In this document: positions 25,745 through 38,108 of the stretch, piece after piece
Numbering within the stretch: the stretch's first letter is position 1
Layout: every line of letters begins with the position of its first letter
Source: Loxodes magnus
Taxonomy: Eukaryota; Ciliophora; Karyorelictea; Loxodida; Loxodidae
Assembly: GCA_946699065.1 (NCBI GenBank)
Contig: CAMPDV010001423.1
Location: forward strand, 62,001-126,000
Length of the DNA: 64,000 bases
Direction: 5' to 3'
Notes under the pieces: generated by a model
Databases searched by the model: none
Told to the model about the DNA's origin: nothing
The model's input: only the letters and a program-made list of their open reading frames with translations
Position numbers and translations under genes: made by a program

Positions 25745-26480
25745 AATTAGTAACTAAACGAATTCTAGGAAGAATAGGAATAGTAAAAGGGTATTAGAAG
25801 GACTAACTACCAGACCTGAATCCCTACCTCTTTATAAAAGCCTTGAAAATTGGTTAAGAACACTATTCAATCAGAAATATCAGAGAAGTTAAATTTCTGA
25901 AAAAGTTAAAAATAATAATGGATAAATTAGGAATATCGGAAAAAATAAATACGAAAATAATGTTTTAAGAATGAGAATTTAATGCTTTTAAAACATATCA
26001 TTAGACTAAGCAATTAATCATACAATATCAATAAGAAATAAAAGGAACTAATCAACATTATAGTTTAAATAATAAATTAATGAAAAAGCAATATTATATT
26101 GATAAAAATAACAAAGAAACGATATTAAGATATTAGAGGAATATAAAATCCAGTAGCCAAGCTCAATAAAAATAGCACAAGAAAAGCTGTTATTTTAATT
26201 TAGAAAATATCTATGAAGAAGATACAAGATTTTATTAATTAGAAATAAAAATAAGAAATAACAAAAATACATAAAAAAGATAGTATCTAGTTTATTAAGG
26301 AGAAGAAATTAAGACTAAAATGTGATGTGCTAGGATAAATTTACAAGAAAAAAAGGCAAGTATTGACAGAAAAATATGAGCTCTCAAAGGATGCATGCAA
26401 AACAGGAAGTAAGAGCATAGAAACATTTTACTTTTCTATTTTTTGTTTCACGAACAATCTGGCGTAAAAAGGCTGAAAAT
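25745..26480 (+). CDS. Unrecognised coding stretch, possibly TE-derived
   Basis: Over 200 codons remain open with protein-like composition: ILGRIGIVKGYQKDQLPDLN, then EHYSIRNIREVKFLKKLKII, then NLENIYEEDTRFYQLEIKI and VYQGEEIKTKMWCARINL. TGA occurs within (KMWCAR, RKIWAL), consistent with Trp. The protein is strongly basic. No family could be named. The location between an LRR gene and retroelement 3' repeats makes a LINE ORF2 or ORF1 origin likely. No convincing start codon was found. Confidence 0.35.
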
Positions 26481-26569
26481 TTTCCAAGAATGGTAAACTT
26501 TTAATTATCTATTTTTTAATTAATTTTAGTAAATAAATTAATATTTTTATTATAAAATATTTTAAATAG

Positions 26570-26900
26570 GAAGGAGCAATCTTCAACTGAGATTAACTTA
26601 ACTCAAGTACCAGGAAGTACTTCAGGAGCGACAAACTGAGCAAGAATCTTGGCAGGAGCCTAGCAAGAAAGAACTAGAGGCATTGAATAATAGTTGATAA
26701 AAGATGCCAGACGATTAGATTTCTTGGGGCAACACACCAACCATGCCCTATTTGAAGACAGAATTTCCAAAGGAGTGAAGCACTGGAGGAAACTTCCAAG
26801 GAGAAATTTTATTAGCTTTAAATAAAATTAATTTAAAGAGTTGCAGACCATGAAGAGTGCTACGCGCTCTATAGCAGAATTTTTTTATTATTTATTTATC
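26570..26900 (+). repeat. LINE-derived 3'-end repeat, copy 3, with terminal hairpin
   Basis: Starts TAAATAGGAAGGAGCAATC and carries the shared words CCAGGAAGTA and CTGAGCAAGAATCTTGG. It ends with a GC-rich hairpin at about 26836-26872 (AGAG...GCA...TGC...CTCT), followed by an ATT/TTA-rich tail. The same hairpin closes the copy at 28218-28600. Probably the 3' end of a mobile element. Confidence 0.55.
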
Positions 26901-26917
26901 TAATTAAATTTTAAATA

Positions 26918-27160
26918 GGAAGGAGCAATCCTTCAACTGAGATTGACTTGTGCTTTTTTCCATAAAATATCCCAAATGAGAAATAGCAATCAAGAATCTT
27001 AGCAGGAGCCAAGAGGGATAAAAATGGGACATCAATAAGCGTTAATGTTGAAAGATGCAATATATTAAGGTCTCTTAGGGTGGCTTTCCTATCACTGTCT
27101 TAAGAAGAAAAGATTTGCAAGGGAATGCTAGCATTGGGGAAGATGTTACATAATCTATAA
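26918..27160 (+). repeat. LINE-derived 3'-end repeat, copy 4
   Basis: Begins with the same TAAATAGGAAGGAGCAATCC immediately after copy 3, in the same orientation, so the two form a tandem pair. It retains CAAGAATCTTAGCAGGAGCC and AAGGTCTCTTAG (shared with copy 1) and ends GATGTTACATAATCTATAAT, a variant of the terminal word. Confidence 0.5.
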
Positions 27161-28217
27161 TCTGAGTTTTTATAAATAAATAGAGATAAAAGTACTCCTT
27201 TCATATTATTATTGGGTTATTTGGAAGTAAGAAAATTAGAGTATTAAACTTGATTTTCATAAATATATTAACTGTATAAATGATAAAAAGATGTAATAAG
27301 TAGAAAACTAAATTATTAAAAGTATTTATGTTAAAATTAAATTATTTTTATTGGATAAGATATAGTGTTGGAAATAAGATTCTAAGAAAGATATACAATT
27401 ATAAAAAATGCTAAGATTTCAATTATCAAATATGTAAAACCTGATCTAACTCAGATTTACAGTAAAAATATAAATAAAATAATTAAAAATTAAATTGTTA
27501 TAAAAGGTATTTAAGTTAAAAGTAGTAGAATAGTGAAAGTTAAAACTTTTGTTTCAATTGACAGATTTAAATTTATTTTGATTCAATAAGTTATAAATAC
27601 TAAACAATTAAAATTCCTAAAAAATATTAATTATTTTTACTTTATATTTAATTATATGTGTTCAGAAAGTAGATTTGATAATAAAAAAATAATAATCAAT
27701 TGTAAAGGTTTTATATTGATTATAGAAGAGGGACTTAATATGATAATGAATCAAACTTGAATTTAAATATGTACTTTAAGTTTTTATTATATATCCACAA
27801 AAACTTTATTTAATTTTTTGTTATAAAGTATCTATAATTGTACTAGTTTAAATTATATATTTATAATATCTATCTAATTCGAGAATGTTTTAAGTTAATA
27901 TAGTTAAAAATCTTTATCTTTCCTTTATTATTTATTTAGCTTCTTCCAGATTTTATTTCATAAAATAATTAAAAATATTTATGAGAAATTACATTCAGGA
28001 ATTTATTGAATTGTTGTAAATTTAAAATTTATAAAAAATTACTTTTTTAATTTAATTAAATAGATTATTTAATTTTCTTTTAGGAATCTATTTTTCATTT
28101 ATACTCTTTCTGTTCTTAACTTTATCAACATTATATCAATTTATTTTCTTTCTTCTTATTTACTTCTGTAATCCAGATTATTCTTTTACATTTTGGTTCC
28201 AATTTATTTAATTATTT
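27161..28217. other. AT-rich sequence
   Basis: Nothing recognised. Confidence 0.45.
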
Positions 28218-28600
28218 TAAATAGGGTGGAAAGCCCTTTCCTTCGGATGCTGCTTGGTGGTCCAGCAAGGCAACTAAAAAATGAGCGCGGACGAGTATAA
28301 ATTGGAGTAAGAGAAACCAATAACAAGAGAAGGAAGATTCGACAAGCTGGAGAACTCTGAATACCAGGAGGAAACCTTCTTCATCATAGTTCGGGGAAAG
28401 ATGTTCCGTAATCGCATATTGCATCCTATGCTTTGGAAGGAAAAATTACAGGGAAGTACTGCAGGAAGGGGAAATGAGGATAGAGAAACCCATAAAATTT
28501 TATTTTTCGACATTAAATAAAATTATTTTAAAGAGCTGCGCATCAACGAGAGTGCTACGAGCTCTATAATAGAATTTATTTATTATTTATTTATATTTTT
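28218..28600 (+). repeat. LINE-derived 3'-end repeat, copy 5, coding and hairpin-terminated
   Basis: GC-rich island open from ATG 28281: MSADEYKLEQEKPITREGRF, then TFFIIVRGKMFRNRILHPML, then ILFFDIK. It is followed by the terminal hairpin AGAGCT...GCA...TGC...AGCTCT at about 28534-28568 and an ATT-rich tail. A related but diverged coding segment is at 19400-19690. The function of the encoded 80-120 residues is unknown; it is probably the C-terminus of an element protein. Confidence 0.5.
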
Positions 28601-28980
28601 TAAATTTTACTTTTATAGTTTTCAGATTAAATAGAATGTTAGTTTTTTAAACATTGTTTGAAATAGCCTTTTTTCCAAACTCTCCATATAATATAAATCT
28701 AGACGAAAAACTATAAAATGATAAAGGTATCTGATATTAAGATAATATGAAAAGAGTAATAACCTAAAATTCTTTTAATGTTTTAGATTTAAGCTTATTC
28801 TCTCATAGCAACTTTCATTAAAGTAACAAAGTGAAAATTCTTAATTTAAATGTACATACTTTATGAACTAATAAGATACCAAAAGTAAATTTATTAACTA
28901 TTATATTTTTATAAATATGTAAGAAAATGAATAAATAACTCTTTCTAACATAAAATTAAACTTTTATTACTAATTTATTC
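28601..28980. other. AT-rich sequence
   Basis: Nothing recognised. Confidence 0.4.
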
Positions 28981-30230
28981 TAAATCATCTAGTTCATTTT
29001 AAATTATATTTACAAATCTTTATTGCTAATAAATATCACTCTGAAGAAATAGTAGACTTCTCTAAATTAATACCAAAAATAAGAATACCAATCTAATTTA
29101 ATTTTATAATCGCCTTAATAAAATAAAGGCCAATCATCTCAGGAATCTTTTGCCTTATCAGTTCAGTAAAGGATATCAAATATAAAATATGAATTAAAAC
29201 AACAAGATTAAAGATTTAAAAATTAGAAAAGATACTAGAAAAAATATCGAAGAACTAAACCTTTAATTTCCATTTATAGAGAATGCAATAAATAGCATAT
29301 ATTTGTAAATGGGATATAAACTGGAGGAGATTGGCAAATAATTTAATTAAATTCCTCTAATGTTTTAATTTTATTTTCTAGATTCAAATATCAAATAAAA
29401 CAACTTTAAAAAAATATATAATTTTCAATAAGGATACGCTATTTACTTAATCCTACTATCTAAATCGGAAAGAAGTATATAAAATCTAATAAATGAAACA
29501 AGTAGAGGTTTAGATAAGCATGCTTTAATATAAATATTACCAAATGTGAATCTATTTAATTTTTAAAAAAAAGGAAAAGTAACCAAACTAGAATTATAGA
29601 TTAACAATAAGCCAATCACTTAAAAACAATAAGTCACATATTTAAGAATATTATTCCATGAAAAAAAGAACCTTCATTTTGATCACTGTAAGGAAGCAGG
29701 TTTTAAATATTTGGCTACAGTAAAGAAAGTTTTATACTAGTTGATAAGACATAAAAACGTGACACCTTGATATTTTAAAAACCTATGTCGACTTTTTACT
29801 TTACCTAAAGTAGAGAATAGAGGAAAATTAATGCCTTGAACTGTTTAAAAAGGTATCACTTCAATATTGAATAAAATTGATTCAAGTATGAGATTCATAT
29901 CAAGAAAAGTTTTCTAAACAGAATTAATATTTCAATAAATCATGCTATGATGATTTAAACTGACTTTCCTTCAAACATTCTATGGCTCTAAGGTTTTCAA
30001 ATTTTTTTACAAAAGAAAATTTAGAAAAAAATTATTCGACAATTGTAAAAATATTTGAAAATAACTGAAAAGAAGGGTTTTATACTATGATAACGTGACG
30101 AAGATGGTCCATTTTTATGATATTGATTTAAGTGACAAAAATATAAGCATAAATATAAAAATATTTGGCAAACACGTTAAAAAATAAAAGCTAGATTTAT
30201 TAGAGAAATGATTCAAAGATTTAACAGAAT
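28981..30230 (+). pseudogene. LINE ORF2 fragment, RT thumb region
   Basis: Second copy of the post-palm block: RHKNVTPWYFKNLCRLFTLP and LNKIDSSMRFISRKVFQ, matching RYKNVTLWHFKILCRMFTLP and INKIDQSMRLIAKKAFQ at 7600-7790. Both Trp residues of PW and LMPW are TGA here. The upstream part (28980-29560) is Asn/Ile-rich and could be palm sequence, but no YxDD motif was found. Frame continuity is partial. Confidence 0.55.
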
Positions 30231-30239
30231 GACTTTACA

Positions 30240-30620
30240 AGATTTATTCAATCTGCTAACTATAATCTTGTATCCTTTTCACTTAGGAGTTAGTCTGGCT
30301 AAACTGTTCCTAATGATGCTTCCTTAGGATATCAATCTCCCTTTCCTATTTAGCCATTCTGAGGTCTAAGGTATCTTGCAATTTATACTGGATCTGCTAT
30401 GATAGTTTCTCGTTCTCCTTTCTGACCTCTTCCTAGAGGTTTAGGAACACTTTGATGAGCTATTATACTCAATTAGACAGAAGGATTTATCTTAGAGACT
30501 TCTTGGTGAATGGCAGACATCATCTACTACCTTGGCTACTCTCCCTCGTTGGCGTTTTAGTGTATATCGTTTTTTTAGGCTTTTTCCATTTTTTTGTTAT
30601 ATTACAGGTAGAAAAAGGTT
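30240..30620 (-). pseudogene. LINE ORF1 fragment, copy i (coiled coil)
   Basis: GC-richer minus-strand segment. An N-terminal frame starts MEKAQKNDIHQNANEGEQP near 30583. After a frame change a clear coiled coil follows: LNLQEEVRKENEKLSQQIQY, then RMAKQEREIDILRKHHQEQF. No zinc knuckle was found before the frame ends near 30240. Probably a broken ORF1. Confidence 0.5.
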
Positions 30621-31249
30621 AGAGTTTAGTGTAAGAAGACTGATGATAAGTGTTTTCTGGATTTCTCTCCTTCTTCGCGGAGGTGATATAAAATCCCTTT
30701 GAAGCCTTCAACTATTTATTGATTACTATAATCCTTTTATTAAGTTCAGATGCAGAAATAAATAATTAATTATTTAGTTTTTTAAAGTTATTTTATAGTT
30801 AAATTCAATGAGTTTTACAATTTATACTTGCTTTCAAAATATAAGTCTATATTAGAGAAGAGAGCTATGGTAATTAATAATCTTAATTTGGTCTTAAATA
30901 TTGATTGCTTATATTAGGAATATTAAAGTTATAAAGCTATACAATAATCTTAACTTATTTCTTAATTTTAATATTTAGAAGCATCTTTATCTATATTTTA
31001 GTGAAATTCCATGTATTAGAGATTACTGTTAATAAGCAGCTTTTATCTTTATAATCTTATTTATTTTCAATGTAATATTCATATATAAATTAATATTTTA
31101 TTCATAATGCGCTAATAAACTTTTATTTCTTAGAAAATTTAAAGTTGTAAGAATCTAAAAAATACAAATAAAGCTTTGAAGTTAGCTAATAAAAAATAAA
31201 TCTAAGAAATATAAACTAAGCAATATATAATAATAGGATTATAAAAAAG
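30621..31249. other. 5' flanks of two ORF1 copies, otherwise AT-rich
   Basis: 30621-30720 is GC-richer and probably still element leader sequence. 30721-31249 is AT-rich with nothing recognised. Confidence 0.35.
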
Positions 31250-32060
31250 ATGGATAGTTGGAACAAAGGTTTTCTTATCGAAAAGATTACTCCTAATACT
31301 ACTGATTAATCTTTCTAAAATTAACAAACATCAACTAAGATTTAAAAGAAAAAATATTACTAAATATCAGAAGAAAAATAACTACCTGCAAAAATTCCTA
31401 AAAAGAGGCATATATTTAATCAACTAATGAATTTAGACAAGGAATAACTCGTGGAGATTATTTTCGACTACACAGATAAAATCGAGAATCTCGAGCATTA
31501 TGTTATCAGTTTATAACAAGATTTATAAGATCATGTGGACGATGAGAAGCCACACACTGAATTTGTTACAAAATAGGATATTAATAACAGATATAAATAA
31601 ATAGAATGCGATATTGTTAGACTAGATGAATAAATGGGAATAGACTTTTAAAAATATGAAAATGCCTTTTAGCAAGTTAAAGAAATTAAGCAAAGGTTAG
31701 AGAAATTAGAGAGCTAATAGCCATAAAAAAATCAAGATTCAATGATAATAGAAGAACAACCATGACTTAAGAAAAATACTTCAAAAAAAAGTTCTACATA
31801 TGTGGCAGTCAATATCATCTTTGAAGAAGATGCTAGGGAAATAAGGAAATTAGAAAAAAGATTTGAAATGAATTGACCATGTTTTATCCTTCCTCGGATG
31901 GTTAATTATGACGTAAGAAGATAACTCCAAGACCGTTCGGAAAGCTCGGAAGTGAACTTGGGTGGAGACACCGGGGAGCCCGAGACCCTGTAAAAGGTAA
32001 TACAAAGGGTTATGGATCTTTTAAGGGAACATTTTATTAACCTTAAAATTTGTAATTTAA
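31250..32060 (+). CDS. LINE ORF1 protein, copy g, in two overlapping frames
   Basis: ATG 31250-31252 opens a 171-residue ORF ending at TGA 31763-31765: MDSWNKGFLIEKITPN, a coiled coil (DKEQLVEIIFDYTDKIENLE, then KEIKQRLEKLES) and the linker DSMIIEEQP. The zinc knuckle follows in another frame whose ATG (31762-31764) overlaps the stop as ATGA: YICGSQYHLWRRC at about 31795-31833. Its Trp is TGA and its first Cys is replaced by Phe. A basic tail comes next (RKKITPRPFGKLGSELGWR). This is either a frameshifted single ORF1 or a genuine coupled two-frame arrangement. The segment is GC-richer after 31880. Confidence 0.6.
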
Positions 32061-34612
32061 TTTAATATAATAATAGGATTGGAAACATATTCTAACGATT
32101 AAGATATTTATAATAGATCTTAAATTTCATGTAAGAATCTTATTAACTATCCATTTTGCTCTTTCTTAGTTCAGTTCTAAATTTTGAGTTGTTTATAAAA
32201 GTTTAAATATAATATAGTTTAAATTAGCAAGATAAATAGCAAATAAAAATAAATAAATAATAATATTTCAAAATGATATATAATTTGTGAATATGATATG
32301 CTTATTTTTAAATTAATAGTTTAAGTTATTATCATAAATATAACACTATAATTATTAAAACATATTTTATATAGCATTAGATTATAATCTTAAATGCATT
32401 TATGATTATCTTAGATATTATGCTAGATTTAATAATTTTAAATAACTAAAAGTATTATATAATTAAATTAAAAATATCTATTTTATAAACTTTATTTTAA
32501 TATCTCTTCCAAACTGCATAACTTATTATAATTTTAGCTATAGATGTACCATCATTTTTACGTAATTTATATAATAGCAATTTAGTAATTAATAAACTAA
32601 ACAAGTCATACAAATACTTAAAGCAAACGTAGTCTAAATGTTAGAATAAATATAGTTTGGCTTTATATAAAACTTTTGTATGGAAACTATTAAAAGTGAG
32701 AAAGGGGTTACTATATATAGTTGTGGATTCAATATCCTTATTTTAAAGAATAAGTTTAAATATCATTTATATAATTTTTGTTAAATAAATCTATAATAAA
32801 ATTTTAGATAAATCGTGCTATCCATTTTGTAAAAGATCGCAATAAATAGTCTTAATAAATTTTAAAGAACAAGTAATTCTTATTAAAATAGTATATTAAA
32901 AGAAATAATAAATATTAAGTTTATCAATCCTAATCTAAAAGCTTAATTATAAATTTAGAAAAATTAATTAAATTATCTTAAAATATTAACTAAAATACTT
33001 TGACTTTATAAATGTTTTCTATCTTATTAAGGTTTTTTCAATTTATCACAAAGCAAGAATTAAAATATTATAATACTTTATAAGAATTTTTATCATAAAA
33101 CTTATTATATTTCCTTAGAAATAAAAAATGTAAAGCTTATAAATTAAAGCAATACCTTAGAATAATTCCGTATTTTCAAAATGAGTATATACATAGAAAC
33201 TTAAAAGAATAAATATAAAACTTCTTAATACACAAAATCATAATAATTATCTCTTTTAAGAATTATTTTTGCAAATGAGTTAAAATTATAAAAATGCTTT
33301 TTATTTAGAATATTTATTTATATAAGTTAGTATGAAAGTAAAATAAGTTTTTATTCAAAATTTTGTTTAAAGATTAGGTAAATGATTTTTATTAATTTGA
33401 TTTAAGTATAATAATAATTATTTTTATTTTAAACTTTTCTATTATATAGTTATTATTATTAGCTTATATATAGAATTCTTTTTTCGAATTTGCTGAATTT
33501 TACAATTTTCTTTATCCAATAGATTCATTTTAGGTTAATAATTTATTTTAATCTTAAATTACTAATAATTTCTTTATAGATATTTTACTTATATCTTTTA
33601 TAAACTTATCTATATTTTATTTTATATTTGCATTTATCTTTTATTTTTTAAGAACATTAACTAAGAGGTTATTAACTATTTTATTAGATTTTCAAAAGGA
33701 ATTTAAAATTATAGATTTAACTAATATAGCTTTAAAAATCCTTCTCTCTTTATGTTTTTTTAATCTAGTTAAGATTTTAAATTAAATTATAGATTTTATA
33801 TATGCTTTTACTTCTAATTTAATCCTACTTATCATAAACGTCTTTTTAAATTTATTTAGATTAATTAATAAATCTAGTGTCTTTCTTTTGTTTAATATTT
33901 CAACTATTTTTATTTGTTTGATATCTTAAAAATCAATTCTTAAACAGTCTTTTACCTAATTTTTTTTATAAACTATTAAATAATAAAATAAATGGATATA
34001 TCTCCTCTAATATCCTTCTAACATATTAATTATAATTATTATAATTAGCTATACAAGTATACTAACTTTTGTGATTATTCTTCAATATATTAAATATTGG
34101 TTAGGAAATTAAAATTTATTTACTCTCTAATTCTTAATACTTCAAAAGTTTAAAATATCATCTGAAAGATTCTTAATTTTTATTGTTTTTCTAAATTAAT
34201 TAATAAATTATTTAGCTATAAAATTTTCTTACGAATCTAGATTATTTTGAATTTTATAAAACTGAAGAGTAAAAATTTTAATTAAAGTTTATAAAAATGA
34301 TTAATATCTCTAGGTTTTATGTATACAATTATCAGATGTCTAGTAATAAAATTCTTAATTTTGATCTAATCATTTTATCTTTTTTTGGTATGCTTAATCA
34401 ATTAATTTTGATTAATTATTTGAAATTAAATAATGTATACTTCCCAGAAAAGTCGTTTAAAAAAAATTTTAGAGAAGGTGAAAATAAAAGTTATGCTTTT
34501 ATATGAAATTTGATATGATTTTCTTAATTTAAGAATTTGATTATTAATTATAGTGTTTTTATTAATTTATTTTTTAGTTAAAATAAAGGATTTAATGGAA
34601 TTTTCAGCTTGG
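32061..34612. other. Long AT-rich intergenic stretch
   Basis: About 2.5 kb of AT-rich DNA in which I recognise nothing. A 69-codon plus-strand frame at 34297-34506 has no protein-like features. Confidence 0.5.
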
Positions 34613-35485
34613 TCAAATTTCATTTAGCTCAAAATTAATTAAGTCATTTTTTACTTCTTCTGAGTTATCCTTTATCTATATTTTTTTTAATTATATCCTT
34701 AGTTCTTTAGTTTACTCCTAGGTAATTTATGAACACATATATAAATCTAAAGATTTTAAGTTATTATAAATTGGACAAGCTAGACCTCATTTATCTTTTA
34801 AAGGAAATCCATTTTCAGTAATATCTTAATTTTGACTTAAATCCAACTTGTTAAGAAGCTTGCAGTTGTATAATAATTATGCTACTTATGAATCTTTAAG
34901 GGAGCAACGATTTAAGCTCAACTATTTAAGTCTTTATATTCTAATTATATCTTAGATTCAGTTTTCTCCATATACTTTACAGTCTTTCAGTTTTAAATAT
35001 TCTATTTATTGACAGTTTTAGTTCAGGATTTCTAAAGTTTTTTTCTTAATTTCCTTTATAGCTTTTAGCTCAATATACTTAAGCTATTTGCAATAAGAAG
35101 AAATGAATCTAGGTATCTCATCTTTTATCTATTTAATGCTTTAGATTGTTATTTACTATTTATTAACTCCATAAACTCCTATCTTTTAAAAAGCTTCTTT
35201 TGTAATTTACTTCAGCTCTGATAGTCATTATTGATATAAATTAGTAGCAAAAGAAAGAACTTGAAAGTATAATAAATAAATGCTTTGATTGAGTATTCAA
35301 GTAATTTTGGATATTTGGCAATTAAATTTGACTTTTTCCTATTAATTTGATGTACATGAATAAAATTAAATAAACTAGATAAAAACACTATACTAAGATA
35401 TGATAGTAGTATGATATAAATTTGATAAAATATATGCCAAAATATTAAAACATAAAGAATATAAAAACTAAGTAGGAGTCATCAT
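34613..35485 (-). CDS. Short leucine-rich repeat protein, paralogue D
   Basis: 290 residues from ATG 35483-35485 (MMTPTQFLYS) to TGA 34613-34615, all in one frame. An alternative stop lies 9 bp further at 34604-34606. It consists almost only of LRRs, e.g. LKQLSLNRCSLKDSQVAQLL and LLNKLDLSQN. The C-terminal module GFPLKDKWGLACPIYNNL is collinear with GFPLKDEKGLKYPIWNNL of paralogue A. It lacks the Cys-rich start of A and B. TGA Trp codons are present (YGENWIQD, KDKWGL). Divergent from the large LRR gene at 35688 with about 200 bp between starts, so the two may share a promoter region. Confidence 0.7.
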
Positions 35486-35687
35486 ATTTAATAATATTAA
35501 AATAATTAAAAGATTAAAGAAGGAAATAGAGTATGATAAGGAGTGGTAATCATTTTTGAGAAAAAGCTGCACTAGAACATACTTTAAATGCTATAATGAA
35601 GACAAATACTTATTATATTTAATGTTTATTTTTATAATTATAAAGACTAATAGAGTATAACCAAAAAGATTAAATATATATCTTAAA
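35486..35687. promoter_or_regulatory. Divergent intergenic region between two LRR genes
   Basis: 202 bp separating two ATG codons that face away from each other. It must hold both 5' leaders and any promoter elements. No specific motif is recognised; GC content is low throughout. Inferred from gene layout only. Confidence 0.4.
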
Positions 35688-38108
35688 ATGGAATCACAAG
35701 AAATATTTTTTGACTAATATAATTCTCCTAACAATCAACATATCACCACACATCTCTTTTGATAAAACTAAAACTTATTGAATAAAGTATTCTTTTTACT
35801 GAGAACTAGAGATATAAGCAGTATGTAATAAGTAAATAAATATTTCTATAAGTTTGACTATACATTTAGTGAAATAACAATCGAAAAAATAGAATTCTGT
35901 CTATTAGATCAATTAAAAAACTAATAAGAGTGGATTTTCAAATAAATTGCATGCTAAGATGTATAAAGACTTTGTGTCAACTCAATGAGTTTATCAGAAA
36001 ATCTATGTAGCTAGATTTAGAAGGAGTTAAGCAAATGTTTCCAATATAAATAGTGAAATAGAAGATTAATAAAGCTGTAAGAAGTTCAAATATCATACTG
36101 GCCTGTTAATATAATATCTCTGCCTGATATCTCACTCTGCAGAAATCTAAAGAAGCTTTAACTTCTTAACATGAATCTAGATGACCAAAATTTATCTTTC
36201 ATTTAATATCTACCAAACCTAGATTTTATTGAGCTATATTACATAAAAAAAATAAGTGGTAAGTTTCTAAAGGAATACTGTTTGGAATTACCTCTAAAAA
36301 CGTTGATTATAGTAAGTAGAAAAATAAACTATGAGGATCTAATTTCTTTTTTAAGAATAAAAGGAAATTTATTAAAAGAAATAAATATCAATTGAAATAA
36401 GCAAATGGACCAATTCATTAACTTTTGTCCCTCTCTATCAAAAATTAACTTAGCAAAAGCTCAAAAGTTATCAGATTAGTTTTTAGTTAATTTAAGTCAG
36501 TTAAATTTAACTCATCTTAGTCTAGAGAAAATCAGTTTTACTTCTTGAGCTTTTACTTAATTTTTTGCTTAGAAGTAATTCAAACTTGTTGAAGTTAAAA
36601 TTGAAGAAAGTTAGAGTTTCAATATCATAAACTTATTTTAGCTGCTAATAAACTCTCCATTCTTGAAGGAAATAACTTTATGTAACATAAACTAAGAATA
36701 GCAGCAAAGTAAATAGTATGATTAATATTAGGAAGATTAGTTGAAGGTAAATCTTTTATCCCTAAAAAGCATTTATCTTGAGAAAGTAAACATTTCAAAT
36801 TGAAGCAATTTCAAAAAAGAAGTAATAAGCATTTTACTTCAAATCGCTCCTAATTTAAAGTATCTCGATATGGACTTATTAAAAAGAGAAACAAATTAAG
36901 TAGCTTAATCGAATCAAATTAAAAATGAAAACAGCTAAGAAATTAAAAGTTAACTTCCAATTTTAAAGTCTCAGTGCAACAGTAAATTAATATCAGTAAA
37001 AATACAAAGAAGTGACTGCTTTAGTGAGCTTGATATTGTACACTTACTTCAAATAGCTCCTAATTTGAGATAATTAGTTTTATTCCAACTTGACTTAGTA
37101 GAAATTCCTCCTCAATAATTAGAAGTTGTTTAGAGTAAATAGTTGATACAATCTAGAGATTGTTACCTTTACTATACAGAGATTATTTTTTCTCAACTTT
37201 AAAATTTAACTTTATGAAACTGCAAGAACTTGAGCTCAAATTTCTGATGATTAATATATAATTCTCCTAATCTAAAATAATTATCCATTAACAATTTAGA
37301 TTTAATCAAAACTAAGACAAAGGAAGAAGAAGAATAAAGTGATTTAGATATCGAAGCATTTAGAACTAAGTAATTAAACTAACTAGAAGCAATAAAGATA
37401 TCAAACTGCACTAATTTAGAAGATAAATATCTTAGTCTGCTACTTTAAAATGCGCCTAACTTAAAATCACTAAGTCTTAGCAAGCTTAATGATTTATAAA
37501 ACCTATTCTTTAGATAAATAGGAGACCGAGGATAAAGCTACGAGTAGATTTCCATTCTAAATATGAATTAAGTTTAAGAGCAAGATTTGATAAACATTTT
37601 CCAAAACTGTAAAAGACTAAAGGGTATCTGTCTTTCAGATATAAAATAAATAGGAAATCACATGCTAGAGTTAATAAATAAAAATTGTTTTTTTTTGGAA
37701 ATATTTAAGCTTTAAAGATGTAACTTTGTGAATAAAAACTGAATAGATTATATAGTCAGTATTCCAAGATTGAAGCATTTGTGTATTAGTAGTTGCTAGA
37801 TAGAAAATTAAGATGTAGTTGAAATAGTAACAAAATGCTAAAATTTATCTAGTTTAAATTTGAGTAATAACTAAGAAATCTCTCAAGAGGCATTTCCAAT
37901 AAAAAACTAATTAGGATAAATTTATCCTATCTACTAAAAGCTAAGAAATTTAGATCTGCTTAAATGTATAAAGTTAAGTGTGTAGTGAGCCTAGAATCTA
38001 TTTTAAAGCTTCCGATAAATTTAGATAAATTTTGGAAATTTTGAAAGAGCAGATGACAATTAAGAAATCGATTTTATATTGAAAGTAGACCTTAGTAAAA
38101 AGATTTGA
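35688..38108 (+). CDS. Large leucine-rich repeat protein, paralogue E
   Basis: 806 residues from ATG 35688-35690 (MESQEIFFDQYNSPNN) to TGA 38106-38108. The N-terminal module aligns with A and B beyond their Cys-rich start: HLFWQNQNLLNKVFF with NFWRNKYILDQIALHL, MQQVNKYFYKF with LQQVNKYFYWF, and EWIFKQIACQDV with KWLLKQIVTSDV. About twenty irregular LRRs follow, e.g. APNLKSLSLSKLNDLQNLFF and IPRLKHLCISSCQ. The frame holds about nine internal TGA codons and two TGG (EWIF, SYWPV) with no frameshift, strong evidence that TGA is Trp. The stop could also be the earlier TGA at 37986. The protein lacks the zinc element of B. Likely a protein-interaction scaffold. Confidence 0.75.
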
